Positions 52,039 to 60,187 of a DNA stretch of 64,000 nucleotides are shown here, piece by piece (the first letter of the stretch is position 1; each line of letters starts with the position of its first letter). Under the pieces are notes generated by a model. That model was not told the DNA's origin. It saw nothing but the letters and a program-made list of their open reading frames with translations, and ran no database searches. The DNA is taken from positions 186,001 through 250,000 of the forward strand of contig NZ_JACWUO010000005.1 in the NCBI RefSeq assembly GCF_020857975.1, written 5' to 3'. Source of the stretch: Stenotrophomonas rhizophila. Lineage in GTDB: Bacteria; Pseudomonadota; Gammaproteobacteria; Xanthomonadales; Xanthomonadaceae. Made by a program: the position numbers and the translations under genes.

Positions 52039-52131
52039 TGGAACAAAGCGTAGGAAGACCGGTGTCGTCGATTCGTCATGCGCGCGCGAAGAGATGCGTG
52101 AACGCGGGGTTGGTTGCGCGTCCTGCCCCTT
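52039..52131. repeat. Dispersed ~93-bp repeat, copy A
   Basis: This stretch is about 80% identical to 54581-54673. Shared blocks include GTCGTCG (52064-52070), GCGCGCGAAGA, GCGTGAACGCGGG and CCCCTTG. On the minus strand both copies keep an open frame with RHR-SYA-FH, but neither has a start codon and context of a gene. The remaining gap to 52338 shows nothing else. Confidence 0.7.
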
Positions 52132-52338
52132 GGGTCGGCATCCGAACCTCCTGTCAGGCGGCCAGGACAAGGCGGCCGCGCGTTGAGGTGCTCAAGGCGG
52201 CGCAGCGCCCCATCCTGGCCAAGGGGCAGGTGGTGGGTACCTGCCAGCAGACCGATGTACCACTGAAATAACCGGTGTTTACAAGTGGAACGGTGATCGC
52301 AGGCCGCCTGGGCGCATCGAAGCGGCGCCAGGCCAGGC

Positions 52339-52533
52339 TCAGGGCGCTTTGAGCGATGCCTGCAATGCGGTGGCCAGCGCGGCATCGCCGTTCACCAGGT
52401 CTTCCCAGCGCAGTTCCATGCCCTTGCGCCGGCCCTTGCGGGCCAGCTTCAGGCCGAGCGGGTCGAGGGTGAGGGTGTAGGTCTCGTCGCCGATCTGCAG
52501 CTGGCGGCGCAGCGGTTTGTCCAGTGGCGTCAT
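52339..52533 (-). CDS. Small conserved-looking hypothetical protein
   Basis: A 64-residue protein (MTPLDKPLRRQLQIGDETY...) with a two-strand beta pattern and a basic turn (KLARKGRRKGMELRWEDLVNGD). The composition is protein-like and unlike the shadow frames around it. I recognise no family. ATG 52533 follows GGAGGGAAC, a good ribosome-binding site. Confidence 0.65.
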   Translation of the reverse strand: MTPLDKPLRRQLQIGDETYTLTLDPLGLKLARKGRRKGMELRWEDLVNGDAALATALQASLKAP

Positions 52534-52564
52534 GTTCCCTCCGCTATGCGCACTGCGCGGCGGC

Positions 52565-52749
52565 TCAATGCCGATGGCGCATCATGCGCTGGAAGAACAG
52601 CGAGTTGGGCACCTTCAGCAGGCAGATCTTCGAGGCCGGGTTGCTGTCCTGCAAGGTGGTGTAGATCAGGTTGATATCCCCCCGCCGCAGATGCCGGGTT
52701 TGTCGGCGCGCTCAATCACCTCGATCCGGCCGCCGCATTGACCGCGCAT
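52565..52749 (-). pseudogene. Small gene disrupted by a frameshift in a six-C run
   Basis: Reading leftward from ATG 52749 gives MRGQCGGRIEVIERADKPGI and then a stop soon after a run of six G (plus-strand C, 52678-52683). In the frame one base off, the protein continues as DINLIYTTLQDSNPASKICL and ends QRMMRHRH before a TGA at 52565. Together these form about 60 residues of convincing composition. Either one base was lost from seven G (or two were gained from four), or the run is a slippery or phase-variable tract, or it is a sequencing error. Confidence 0.45.
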
Positions 52750-52927
52750 GGCAGGTGCATCCTATTGGCCAGGCAAACGGCTCCTCGCCTATACTTCGAG
52801 CGCGTTCACTTGCCGATATCAACGTACTGAAATACCGGCACCGCCTGCCGATGCCGAACGGAGGGTTGCCTTGACGCCGGAGAGGTTGGGAGAAAGCTAC
52901 CGCCCGGGACAATGGGGTGAAGGATGA
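52748..52927 (+). CDS. Possible small ORF coupled to the next membrane-protein gene
   Basis: A 59-codon frame (58 aplus-one stop) from ATG 52748, opening MAGASYWPGKRL and ending LTPERLGESYRPGQWGEG. Its TGA overlaps the ATG of the following gene (ATGA, 52924-52927). The C-terminal part looks protein-like; the N-terminal part crosses a promoter-like area. It may be a real small gene or the tail of a lost one. Confidence 0.3.
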   Translation: MAGASYWPGKRLLAYTSSAFTCRYQRTEIPAPPADAERRVALTPERLGESYRPGQWGEG

Positions 52928-53661
52928 CACTGGTGACCAAGCCCAGTCGCGAACTGCGCAGGATCGACGGCGAGATCAGGGGGCTGAGACGCTCCCGACA
53001 GAGCTTTGACCTCTCGGAACAGATCCCCGAGAACTTGGCGGCATCGGTCATGGCGGCAGGTCTGGCGGGCATGGAGGCCTCAGCGGTGGCGATGGCCACG
53101 TTGGATGCCACCGAGCAGGTGGACCATGTGGAATTCCATTGCGGGGACGAGCCTGTTCAAGGCGTGTTCTGGCGATTTCCATTCAATGATGGCGATCATC
53201 TGGAACTTGCCGTCGAACGTGGCGCGAATGGATGGCTGGCCTATGGGGCTCGACGGAAAACGGACGGATTGGTCGCGGTTTACCCGCACAGCTTTGAAGG
53301 CCGGCGGGCGCATTTTGCGTCCACGTTCCGTTTCTGGGGGATCGTCCTTGCCTTGATTTTCCTGTTGATGATGGTCCTGGATACCATATTTGCGATAGCC
53401 CGGGGAACGTTCGGGATCGCCGACCAGTTGGCGGCCTACGGCACCTACGCGACCTACCTGCTGCCGGCCCTGATCGTGGTGTTCGGGTTCCTGGCCTGGC
53501 GGGCGGGGCAAAAGACGGTTGTGTCGGCGGACATTGCCGAACGGATTTTCCGCGGCTTTGGATGGCGCAATCCGCGGTGGATCAACCTGCGGAAAACGTC
53601 CAAGGCACTGCGGAAGGGGGGCGAAGGGCGGGACTACGGGCTGCGGTACTTTCGCTACTGA
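52924..53661 (+). CDS. Hypothetical protein with two membrane helices
   Basis: A 245-residue protein with an N-terminal cytosolic region of about 135 residues (charged, with beta pattern DHVEFHCGDEPVQGVFWRFP and DHLELAVERGANGWLAYGARR). Two membrane helices follow (about residues 138-158 and 177-196), and the C-terminal tail is basic. This layout resembles hypothetical membrane proteins found near type VI effector/immunity genes in related genomes, but no secretion gene is present here. No family assignment is made. Confidence 0.7.
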   Translation: MTLVTKPSRELRRIDGEIRGLRRSRQSFDLSEQIPENLAASVMAAGLAGMEASAVAMATLDATEQVDHVEFHCGDEPVQGVFWRFPFNDGDHLELAVERGANGWLAYGARRKTDGLVAVYPHSFEGRRAHFASTFRFWGIVLALIFLLMMVLDTIFAIARGTFGIADQLAAYGTYATYLLPALIVVFGFLAWRAGQKTVVSADIAERIFRGFGWRNPRWINLRKTSKALRKGGEGRDYGLRYFRY

Positions 53662-53694
53662 AGCGGTGACCCGCACCTGCCCGCGGGCTGGATC

Positions 53695-54123
53695 GTGATC
53701 ATTACGTGGCACTCTCCCGCCGCTGGTCCGGGCGACATCTCTGACGGGATGCATGGCGGCAGGCTGACAGTCCTGGAAGAAGGATCGCCTCTGAAGGCGC
53801 CCTTGACGCTCTCTTTTTTCCCGCCAGACTATAGACAAGCCGATAGGCAGCCCTATTGGCAGTGTTCTGGCAATGTAGAGCTGCGGGGAGGTAGTGCGGT
53901 GGACGGCGTGGAGAAGCACTTGTTGGAGGGGGAGTACCGCGGGATATGGTTTGCCGTGGAGGTATGGTCCTTTCCGCATGGCAGGAACCTGTTGGTCAAG
54001 TCCGTCGAGGTGGATGGCCTGCCTCGACGCGCGCTTGCCAAGGACCAGCAGCAGGCCCCCACCATCGAGCAGGCCTTCGAGATTGGCGAAGCATTTGCGA
54101 AAGCCTTGATCGATTCCGATTGA
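53695..54123 (+). CDS. Hypothetical soluble protein
   Basis: A 142-residue protein rich in beta-strand pattern (KAPLTLSFFPPDYRQADRQP, YRGIWFAVEVWSFPHGRNLLVKSVEV), with a C-terminal helix EQAFEIGEAFAKALIDSD. The start is the GTG at 53695; no ATG precedes the conserved part. It follows the two-helix membrane protein by 33 bp and is probably co-transcribed. Unknown function. Confidence 0.6.
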   Translation: MIITWHSPAAGPGDISDGMHGGRLTVLEEGSPLKAPLTLSFFPPDYRQADRQPYWQCSGNVELRGGSAVDGVEKHLLEGEYRGIWFAVEVWSFPHGRNLLVKSVEVDGLPRRALAKDQQQAPTIEQAFEIGEAFAKALIDSD

Positions 54124-54168
54124 CGACCTCCCGTGGGCGCGCGCGGGTAGGCCAAACGCGGGCACGGG

Positions 54169-54548
54169 CTAGGGGGCAGGCGGAGGCCTCGATACCGAGG
54201 CGCGCGTGACCAGCTGGTGCGCAAGCATATGGTTGACCGTGACGCGCCCCGACGAACCGCTACGTCGGATCTCCCGCAACAGGATGTCCACGGCGGTATC
54301 GGCCATCTCCGCCACCGGCTGATGGATGGTGGTCAGTTCCGGCCACACCATGGTGGAGGCGGAGGTGTCATCGAAACCCACCACCGACAGGTCGCCCGGC
54401 ACCTCCAGGCCGCGACGGTGCGCCACGGAAACCACGGCCGAGGCCATGTCATCGTTGCTGGCGAAGATCGCGCTGGGCGGCTGCGGCAGGGTCAACAGCC
54501 GCTCGGCCGCTTCCAGTCCGGAACGGTAGGTAAAGTAACCGGGCTGAG
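54169..54548 (-). pseudogene. Copied 3' fragment of the LacI-type repressor gene
   Basis: The minus-strand frame here encodes the last ~125 residues of a LacI-type regulator (from QPGYFTYRSGLEAAERL to the end) and matches the neighbouring full gene at 54844-55932. The central part (54330-54546 versus about 55004-55220) is nearly identical at DNA level, while the 3' tails have diverged. Homology stops abruptly at about 54546/54547, after which repeat copy B follows. There is no DNA-binding domain or own start, so it is a remnant. Confidence 0.8.
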
Positions 54549-54580
54549 GACCCACCGGTTCGCGGCCTGCGCATGAGGGG

Positions 54581-54673
54581 TGGAACACAGCATAGGAAGG
54601 CCGATGTCGTCGGTCCGTCACGCGCGCGCGAAGAAAAGCGTGAACGCGGGCTTTGTGGCGCGCCATACCCCTT
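54581..54673. repeat. Dispersed ~93-bp repeat, copy B
   Basis: The partner of 52039-52131. It begins 33 bp from the break in the copied LacI fragment. From 54674 to 54840 there are two short coding-like tails in forward frames (...LPELKIK stop at 54743-54745; ...YFSADRMYK stop at 54793-54795), possible ends of lost genes. Confidence 0.7.
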
Positions 54674-54843
54674 GCACTGCACCTGGTCACGTCGCTGGAG
54701 CTGGTGGACGTTGATCCACTGCTACCGGAGTTGAAGATCAAGTGAGCCGACGGGCAGCGGCCCGCTACTTCTCCGCCGATCGCATGTACAAGTAAGAAAC
54801 CGCATCAAGACCCTTGCTGATCGGCATCAGGAGAGCTGGGCGG

Positions 54844-55932
54844 CTAGAGGTCCGGCAAAGGCCGCGATACGGACGCCCGCGTGACCAACTGGTGCGGAAG
54901 CACATGGTTGACGATGCCGCGCGCCGAAGCAGCGGGGCGTCGAATTTCGCGCAACAGGATGTCGATGGCGGTGTCCGCCATGTCCGCCACCGGTTGATGG
55001 ATGGTGGTCAGTTCCGGCCACACCATGGTGGAGGCGGAGGTGTCATCGAAACCCACCACCGACAGGTCGCCCGGCACCTCCAGGCCCCGACGGTGCGCCA
55101 CGGAAACCACGGCCGACGCCATGTCATCGTTGCTGGCGAAGACCGCGCTGGGCGGCTGCGGCAGGGTCAACAGCCGCTCGGCTGCTTCCAGTCCGGAACG
55201 GTAGGTAAAGTAACCGGGCTGGACCAGTGTGTCGTCGTAGCCGATGCCGGCGTCGGCCAGCGCATCCCGGTAGCCCTGCCAGCGGTGCGCACTGGCGGTC
55301 TGGTTCGGATCGCCGGTGATGTAGCCGATGCGGGTATGCCCATGGGCGATCAGATGCGACACCATCTCGTGGCTGGCTTGGCGGTCATCGATGCGCACGC
55401 AGGAAACCCGGTCGCTGAAATGGCTGGACGCGATGGAGACCACGGGAGTGCCGGCGTCGACGAAGACGTCGACGATGTCCTTCGATTCGCACAGGGGCGG
55501 TGGAAGGATCACGCCGGCCACGGTGCCGGCGAGTTGCCGTGCCGCCTCGCGACGCGCCTGGGCGCCCAGTTCATCCCAGGTGGCGATCACCAGCTGCGCC
55601 GCTGACCGGGTAGAGCCGCGCAGCGCGCCGACCAGCAGTTCGCGCAGGTAGCTGGAGCTGGGATTGGTGTAGATCAGCGCGATGCAGGTGTGTTGCGCCG
55701 CGGCCAGCGCGCTGGCGGCAAGGTTGGGCCGGTAGTCCAGTTCAAGCACGCTGCGCATGACGCGTTCGCGGTTGGCTTCGCGCACGCCGGCATGGCCGTT
55801 GATGACGCGCGACACGGTCATGGCCGATACGCCCGCATGCGCGGCGACCTCATCGATGGTGATGGCGCTGGCCTTGCGACGGAGCGCTTTAGGGCTGTTT
55901 TTCAACGAATGGGTTCCTTTGCTGCGCTGCAT
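54844..55932 (-). CDS. xylR: LacI-family repressor, XylR-type
   Basis: A 362-residue LacI/GalR-type regulator with an N-terminal HTH (about residues 24-45, ITIDEVAAHAGVSAMTVSRV) and hinge, then a periplasmic-binding-protein-like effector domain (PSAVFASNDDMASAVV, LSVVGFDD). Its position, divergent from a TonB receptor operon and close to xylB, and the TGGTAGCGCTACCA operator 47 bp upstream match XylR of Xanthomonas campestris, which binds TGGTAGCGCTAACA boxes and controls xylan/xylose genes. Identity as XylR is inferred from these sites. ATG 55932 starts the protein, with a basic N-terminal extension before the HTH. Confidence 0.88.
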   Translation of the reverse strand: MQRSKGTHSLKNSPKALRRKASAITIDEVAAHAGVSAMTVSRVINGHAGVREANRERVMRSVLELDYRPNLAASALAAAQHTCIALIYTNPSSSYLRELLVGALRGSTRSAAQLVIATWDELGAQARREAARQLAGTVAGVILPPPLCESKDIVDVFVDAGTPVVSIASSHFSDRVSCVRIDDRQASHEMVSHLIAHGHTRIGYITGDPNQTASAHRWQGYRDALADAGIGYDDTLVQPGYFTYRSGLEAAERLLTLPQPPSAVFASNDDMASAVVSVAHRRGLEVPGDLSVVGFDDTSASTMVWPELTTIHQPVADMADTAIDILLREIRRPAASARGIVNHVLPHQLVTRASVSRPLPDL

Positions 55933-55978
55933 GATGACAAGCGCAATCGGGGATGAGTAGTCTGCGCCCGTGACGTGA

Positions 55979-55992
55979 TGGTAGCGCTACCA
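55979..55992. promoter_or_regulatory. xyl-box operator between xylR and the TonB receptor operon
   Basis: TGGTAGCGCTACCA is a perfect 14-bp palindrome differing at two positions from the Xanthomonas xyl-box. It sits in the divergent region and should bind the LacI-type repressor, controlling both directions. Confidence 0.85.
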
Positions 55993-56181
55993 CTGTGCCG
56001 GGGTAAGGCCAGCGGGTACCCCCCCTTTACCACGCGGCTGTTCTGGCAAGCCTGTAAGCGAGTTTGAGTCGCAGCGAGCGCACAGCGCGCTGCGATGTTC
56101 GGTGTGGAAGACGGGCATCGCCCGTACGTGCCCCCAGGAGGGGCGGTACATCCATTCGATCGTATGTCAGAGGGGAGAGTC

Positions 56182-56232
56182 ATGAGCGCTTCTACGTTCC
56201 GTCGTACCGCTGGCCGGAGGGCTCGTTCATGA
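56182..56232 (+). CDS. 16-codon leader ORF before the TonB receptor
   Basis: ATG 56182 is preceded by an excellent GAGGGGAGA ribosome-binding site, opens MSASTFRRTAGRRARS and stops in a TGA overlapping the receptor ATG (ATGA, 56229-56232). It looks like the start of a receptor signal peptide moved out of frame, or a coupling leader; the receptor start at 56229 has its own GGAGGG. Confidence 0.4.
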   Translation: MSASTFRRTAGRRARS

Positions 56233-59200
56233 GCCGGACGCTGGCGAAGTTCACCTCCAGGGCCATGTTTACGTTTGTCGGCGGCGTCCTGGTCATCAAT
56301 CCCGCATTCGCACAGGACGCACCAACGCCGGCACCGGCCGCCCAGCAGGGCCAGCCCAGTCCGACCCAGCTGGATACCGTGCAGGTCACCGGCATCCGCA
56401 ACAGCCTCAGCCAGGCGATGGACATCAAGCGCGACTCGGCCGGCGTGGTGGATGCGATCAGTGCCGAGGACATCGGCAAGTTCCCCGACACCAACCTGGC
56501 CGAATCGCTGCAGCGCATCACCGGCATCTCCATCGAACGCCGTGATGGTGAAGGCGCACAGGTAACCGCGCGCGGCTTTGGCCCGCAGTTCAACATGGTG
56601 ACCCTCAACGGGCGCCAGATGCCGGGCGCCGATGCGTTCGGTGCTTCGGGGCAGGTCGCCATCGGCGGTGTCGACGGCGGTACCCGTGCGTTCAACTTCG
56701 CCCAGCTGGCCGCCGAAGCCATCAATGGCATCGAGGTCTACAAGACCAGCCAGGCCAATGTGCCCAGTGGTGGCATCGGCGCCACCATCAACATCCTGAC
56801 GGCGCGGCCGTTCGACCACGAGGGCCTGGTCGCCAGTGCCGGCGCCAAGGCCGTCTCCGACCAGAGCCAGCCGTTCGGTGATGACATCACACCGGAACTG
56901 TCCGGCATCTTCAGTTACAGCAACCCGGAAAAGACCTTCGGCGTTGGCGTGAGCGCGAGCTACCAGAAGCGCAAGGGTGGCTCGGTGCAGGCCACCAACA
57001 ACTACTGGAACATCCAGCCGTGGACCGGCACGATGCCCGGCAACCCGACCGTGGTCAATGCACCGGCGGTTGGTGCGCTGTACGCACGACCCAACGACCT
57101 GCGCTATGCGTTCTCCGAGTTCGAGCGTGAGCGCATCAACGGCCAGGCCGTGTTGCAGTTCGCACCCACCGATGCGGTGACGTTGACCCTGGATTACACC
57201 TACTCGACCAACGAGATCACCGAAAACCGTGGCGAACAGGGCATGTGGTTGCAGAACAGCAACTACACCGATGTAACGTTCGACACCAGCGGCGCGGTTG
57301 CTACCCCGACCTACATTCGCGAGATCGCGGGCACCAAGGATTTCGGGCTTGAACAGCAGCGCAGCATGCAGAAGTACAAGCTGGGATCGCTCGGCTTCAA
57401 TGCAGCGTGGAACGTCACCGACCGCTTCAAGCTGACCTTCGACGCGCACAACTCGAAGAACGAAAGCCGGCCGAACGATCCGCTCACCGGGGGCGGCTCC
57501 ATCTTCAGCAGCATCGCCGGCACCAACAACTGCACCACCGGACCGCATTGCGGTGGGTCGTGGGTGCAGGAAATGAACTTCAACAACGGCCTGCCGGTGG
57601 GCACCCAGGTCTGGTACCCGAGCACGGCCGATGCCCTCGCCAAGACCAACGGCGTGGTCAACCCGGGCTTCGCGCCGGGCGAGATCGGCTCGCAGGTGCT
57701 GCGCATCAATTCGCAGACCCAGATCAGCGAGATCAAGCAGGGCCGCGTCGACGGCGAGTGGAGCTTTGACAAGGGCCGCTTCCAGTTTGGCGTGGACTCC
57801 AGCAAGCAGACCACCCACCGCATCCAGGCAGCGGAGAACTACAACACCCTGGGCGACTGGGGCGTGGCCAACGTCGACGGGGATGTTGCCAACGGGCTGA
57901 TGGACCTGCTGCAGCCGGTCAACATCGTCGGGTTGTTCAACGACTTCAATGCCAACAGCTTCACTGCCTGGCGCGGCGATGCTGGCCGCCTCGCGCAGTG
58001 GGCGGCGGACAACTATGGCGCCAGCCTCGGTGTGAGCCCGCAGCGCGCCGCCGACAACCTGGTGGAGGAGAAGACCAAGTCGGCCTATTTCCAGATCGAG
58101 CTGGACGGCGAGCTGGGCGGCCGGCGCACCAATACCCGCCTGGGCGTGCGCTATGAAACCACCGATGTGGTGTCGACCTCGGTCATCGCCATCCCCGAGG
58201 CCATCGAATGGCAGTCCAACAACGACTTCCGCGTGGTGTTGTCCGACGAGCAACAGCCGTTCACCGAGAAGAACAGCTACAGCTACATCCTGCCCAACCT
58301 CGACTTCAGCATCGACCTGATGGACGACCTGAAGGGGCGCATCTCGTTCGGCAAGAGCATCGCGCGTGCGCCGATTGGCAACCTCTATGCAGGCCCGACC
58401 GCACAGCAACCGTTCGGCTCGGTGCTGATCGACCCGTCTTCGCGGGCCAGCGGCACGGCACAGAACCCGCAGCTGAAGCCGCTGGAGTCGGACAACCTCG
58501 ACCTGGCACTGGAGTGGTACTTCGCTGACGCCAGCTACGTGTCGGTCACGTACTGGAACAAGCAGGTCGCCAACTTCATCGGCAACACCATCGTCCAGGA
58601 GAATCTGTACGGCCTGCGGGATCCCACCTCCGGTCCGGATGCACAGTCGGCCATGGCCTTCCTCACCAGCGGCGCCTGCGTTACCCAGGTCGGTGCGGCC
58701 AATGCGGCGGCCTGCAACGCCAACGACACCGCGTTGTTCACCGCGCTGGCGCTGCTGCGCAACAATCCCGCCGGGCTGGGTGCCTACAACGGTACCGACG
58801 CGCAGGTCCTGGCCACCGAAGCGGCCTACGATCTGTATGGCACGGCGGCCGACCCGCTGTACCAGTTCAACGTCAACCGCCCCATCAACCAGAACGAGTC
58901 CAAGCTGCATGGCTGGGAACTGGGTGGGCAGTACTTCTTCGGCGACACCGGGTTCGGCGTGCTGGCCAACTACACCATCGTCAACGGCGACGTGGGCTAC
59001 AACGACGCGGGTGATCCCAACATCGACCAGTTCTCGCTCACCGGCCTCAGCGACACCGCCAATGCCATGCTGATGTACGAAAAGTACGGCTGGTCGGTAC
59101 GCCTGGCGTGGAACTGGCGTGATGAATACCTGATCCTGGCCAACCAGGGTGCCAGCCGCAATCCCTACTATGTGGAAGAATACGACCAGTGGGATCTCAG

Positions 59201-59357
59201 CGTGAACTACACCCTGGATGATCACTGGTCGTTTGGGCTGGAGGCGATCAATCTGACCGGTGAGGACGTCCGCTGGCGCTCGCGCACCTCGCAGATGATC
59301 GTGAAGCTGGCCGACCAGAGTCCGCGTTACATGCTTGGCGTTCGTTACAGGTTCTGA
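56229..59357 (+). CDS. TonB-dependent receptor of the xyl locus (1042 aa)
   Basis: A large TonB-dependent receptor with a signal peptide (cleavage near AFAQD) and a TonB-box region near LDTVQVTGIRNSLSQAMDIK. The plug has DIGKFPDTNLAESLQRITGI, ARGFGPQFNMVTLNGRQMP and ANVPSGGIGATINI, and the barrel ends in a terminal Phe (MLGVRYRF). The IGKFPDxNLAESLQR plug is the hallmark of the oligosaccharide-type TonB receptors of Xanthomonas and Caulobacter. ATG 56229 has GGAGGG. It heads an operon with sapC, a cupin-like gene and a tryptophan halogenase, downstream of a xyl-box, so xylo-oligosaccharide uptake is the likely role. Confidence 0.94.
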   Translation: MSRTLAKFTSRAMFTFVGGVLVINPAFAQDAPTPAPAAQQGQPSPTQLDTVQVTGIRNSLSQAMDIKRDSAGVVDAISAEDIGKFPDTNLAESLQRITGISIERRDGEGAQVTARGFGPQFNMVTLNGRQMPGADAFGASGQVAIGGVDGGTRAFNFAQLAAEAINGIEVYKTSQANVPSGGIGATINILTARPFDHEGLVASAGAKAVSDQSQPFGDDITPELSGIFSYSNPEKTFGVGVSASYQKRKGGSVQATNNYWNIQPWTGTMPGNPTVVNAPAVGALYARPNDLRYAFSEFERERINGQAVLQFAPTDAVTLTLDYTYSTNEITENRGEQGMWLQNSNYTDVTFDTSGAVATPTYIREIAGTKDFGLEQQRSMQKYKLGSLGFNAAWNVTDRFKLTFDAHNSKNESRPNDPLTGGGSIFSSIAGTNNCTTGPHCGGSWVQEMNFNNGLPVGTQVWYPSTADALAKTNGVVNPGFAPGEIGSQVLRINSQTQISEIKQGRVDGEWSFDKGRFQFGVDSSKQTTHRIQAAENYNTLGDWGVANVDGDVANGLMDLLQPVNIVGLFNDFNANSFTAWRGDAGRLAQWAADNYGASLGVSPQRAADNLVEEKTKSAYFQIELDGELGGRRTNTRLGVRYETTDVVSTSVIAIPEAIEWQSNNDFRVVLSDEQQPFTEKNSYSYILPNLDFSIDLMDDLKGRISFGKSIARAPIGNLYAGPTAQQPFGSVLIDPSSRASGTAQNPQLKPLESDNLDLALEWYFADASYVSVTYWNKQVANFIGNTIVQENLYGLRDPTSGPDAQSAMAFLTSGACVTQVGAANAAACNANDTALFTALALLRNNPAGLGAYNGTDAQVLATEAAYDLYGTAADPLYQFNVNRPINQNESKLHGWELGGQYFFGDTGFGVLANYTIVNGDVGYNDAGDPNIDQFSLTGLSDTANAMLMYEKYGWSVRLAWNWRDEYLILANQGASRNPYYVEEYDQWDLSVNYTLDDHWSFGLEAINLTGEDVRWRSRTSQMIVKLADQSPRYMLGVRYRF

Positions 59358-59364
59358 CGTGTGG

Positions 59365-59392
59365 GGGTGCCGCTGCCCTGGCAGCGGCACCC
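59365..59392 (+). repeat. Large perfect hairpin between the TonB receptor and sapC
   Basis: GGGTGCCGCTGCC (59365-59377) and GGCAGCGGCACCC (59380-59392) are perfect inverted copies with only 2 nt between, starting 7 bp after the receptor stop. No T-run follows, so it is more likely a processing or stability element that sets different receptor and downstream levels than a full terminator. Confidence 0.75.
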
Positions 59393-59425
59393 GTTCAAGG
59401 GTCCTGATGGGGTTGGAACAACACC

Positions 59426-60184
59426 ATGCCGCGTTACGAAATGCTCAACAACATCGCCCACCGCGACCTGCGCGTGGCCACCGGCTTCGGGCCCGAGTTT
59501 GGCGACGCGGTGGGCATGGTGCCGGCCTATCCGAGCGAGTTCGCTGAACTGCAGCGGGAATATCCGATCTTCCTGCGCAAGGACCCCGACACCGGCGGCT
59601 GGCAATCGGTGGCCCTGCTGGGGTTCGAGCAGCACGAGAACCTGTTCCTGCAGGACGGCCGCTGGAATGCCTCCTATCTGCCCGGGGCGGCGGCCAAGGG
59701 GCCGTTCCTGATCGGCTTCCAGGAGAACCGGATCGATGGCAGCCTCATCCAGGAAGCGGTGCTGCACGTTGATCTTGACCATCCGCGCGTGAATGCGATG
59801 CAGGGCGAGCCGGTGTTCCTGCCGCAGGGGGGCAATACGCCCTATCTGGACCACATCGCAGGCGTGCTGCGTGGTATTCACGATGGCCACGCCTTCGGCG
59901 CGGAGATGTTTGCCGCGCTCGATGCCAAAGGACTCATTCAACCGATCACGCTCGACGTGCAGATTGCCCAGGAGCATCGGGTGGGTGTCAACGGCCTGCA
60001 CGCCATCGACCGTGACCATCTTGCCCAGCTGGACGGTCCCGCGCTGGCCGAACTCAACCGCGCCGGCTACCTGGAAGGAGCGTACCTGATGCTGGCGTCG
60101 CTGCACAACATGCGCCGCCTGATCGCCGAAAAACAGCGACGCCTGCGCACGCAGGATGCCGCCAGCGCAGCGGGCAGGAACTGA
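59426..60184 (+). CDS. SapC family protein
   Basis: A 252-residue protein of the SapC family: N-terminal MPRYEMLNNIAHRDLRV, then YPIFLRKDPDTGGWQSVALLGFE and the conserved QDGRWNASYLP block. SapC-like genes recur in Xanthomonas and related bacteria beside TonB receptors and halogenase-like genes, but the biochemical role is unknown. ATG 59426 is used. It follows the receptor after a 68-bp gap with a hairpin, and the cupin-like gene begins 3 bp after its stop. Confidence 0.9.
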   Translation: MPRYEMLNNIAHRDLRVATGFGPEFGDAVGMVPAYPSEFAELQREYPIFLRKDPDTGGWQSVALLGFEQHENLFLQDGRWNASYLPGAAAKGPFLIGFQENRIDGSLIQEAVLHVDLDHPRVNAMQGEPVFLPQGGNTPYLDHIAGVLRGIHDGHAFGAEMFAALDAKGLIQPITLDVQIAQEHRVGVNGLHAIDRDHLAQLDGPALAELNRAGYLEGAYLMLASLHNMRRLIAEKQRRLRTQDAASAAGRN

Positions 60185-60187
60185 CGG

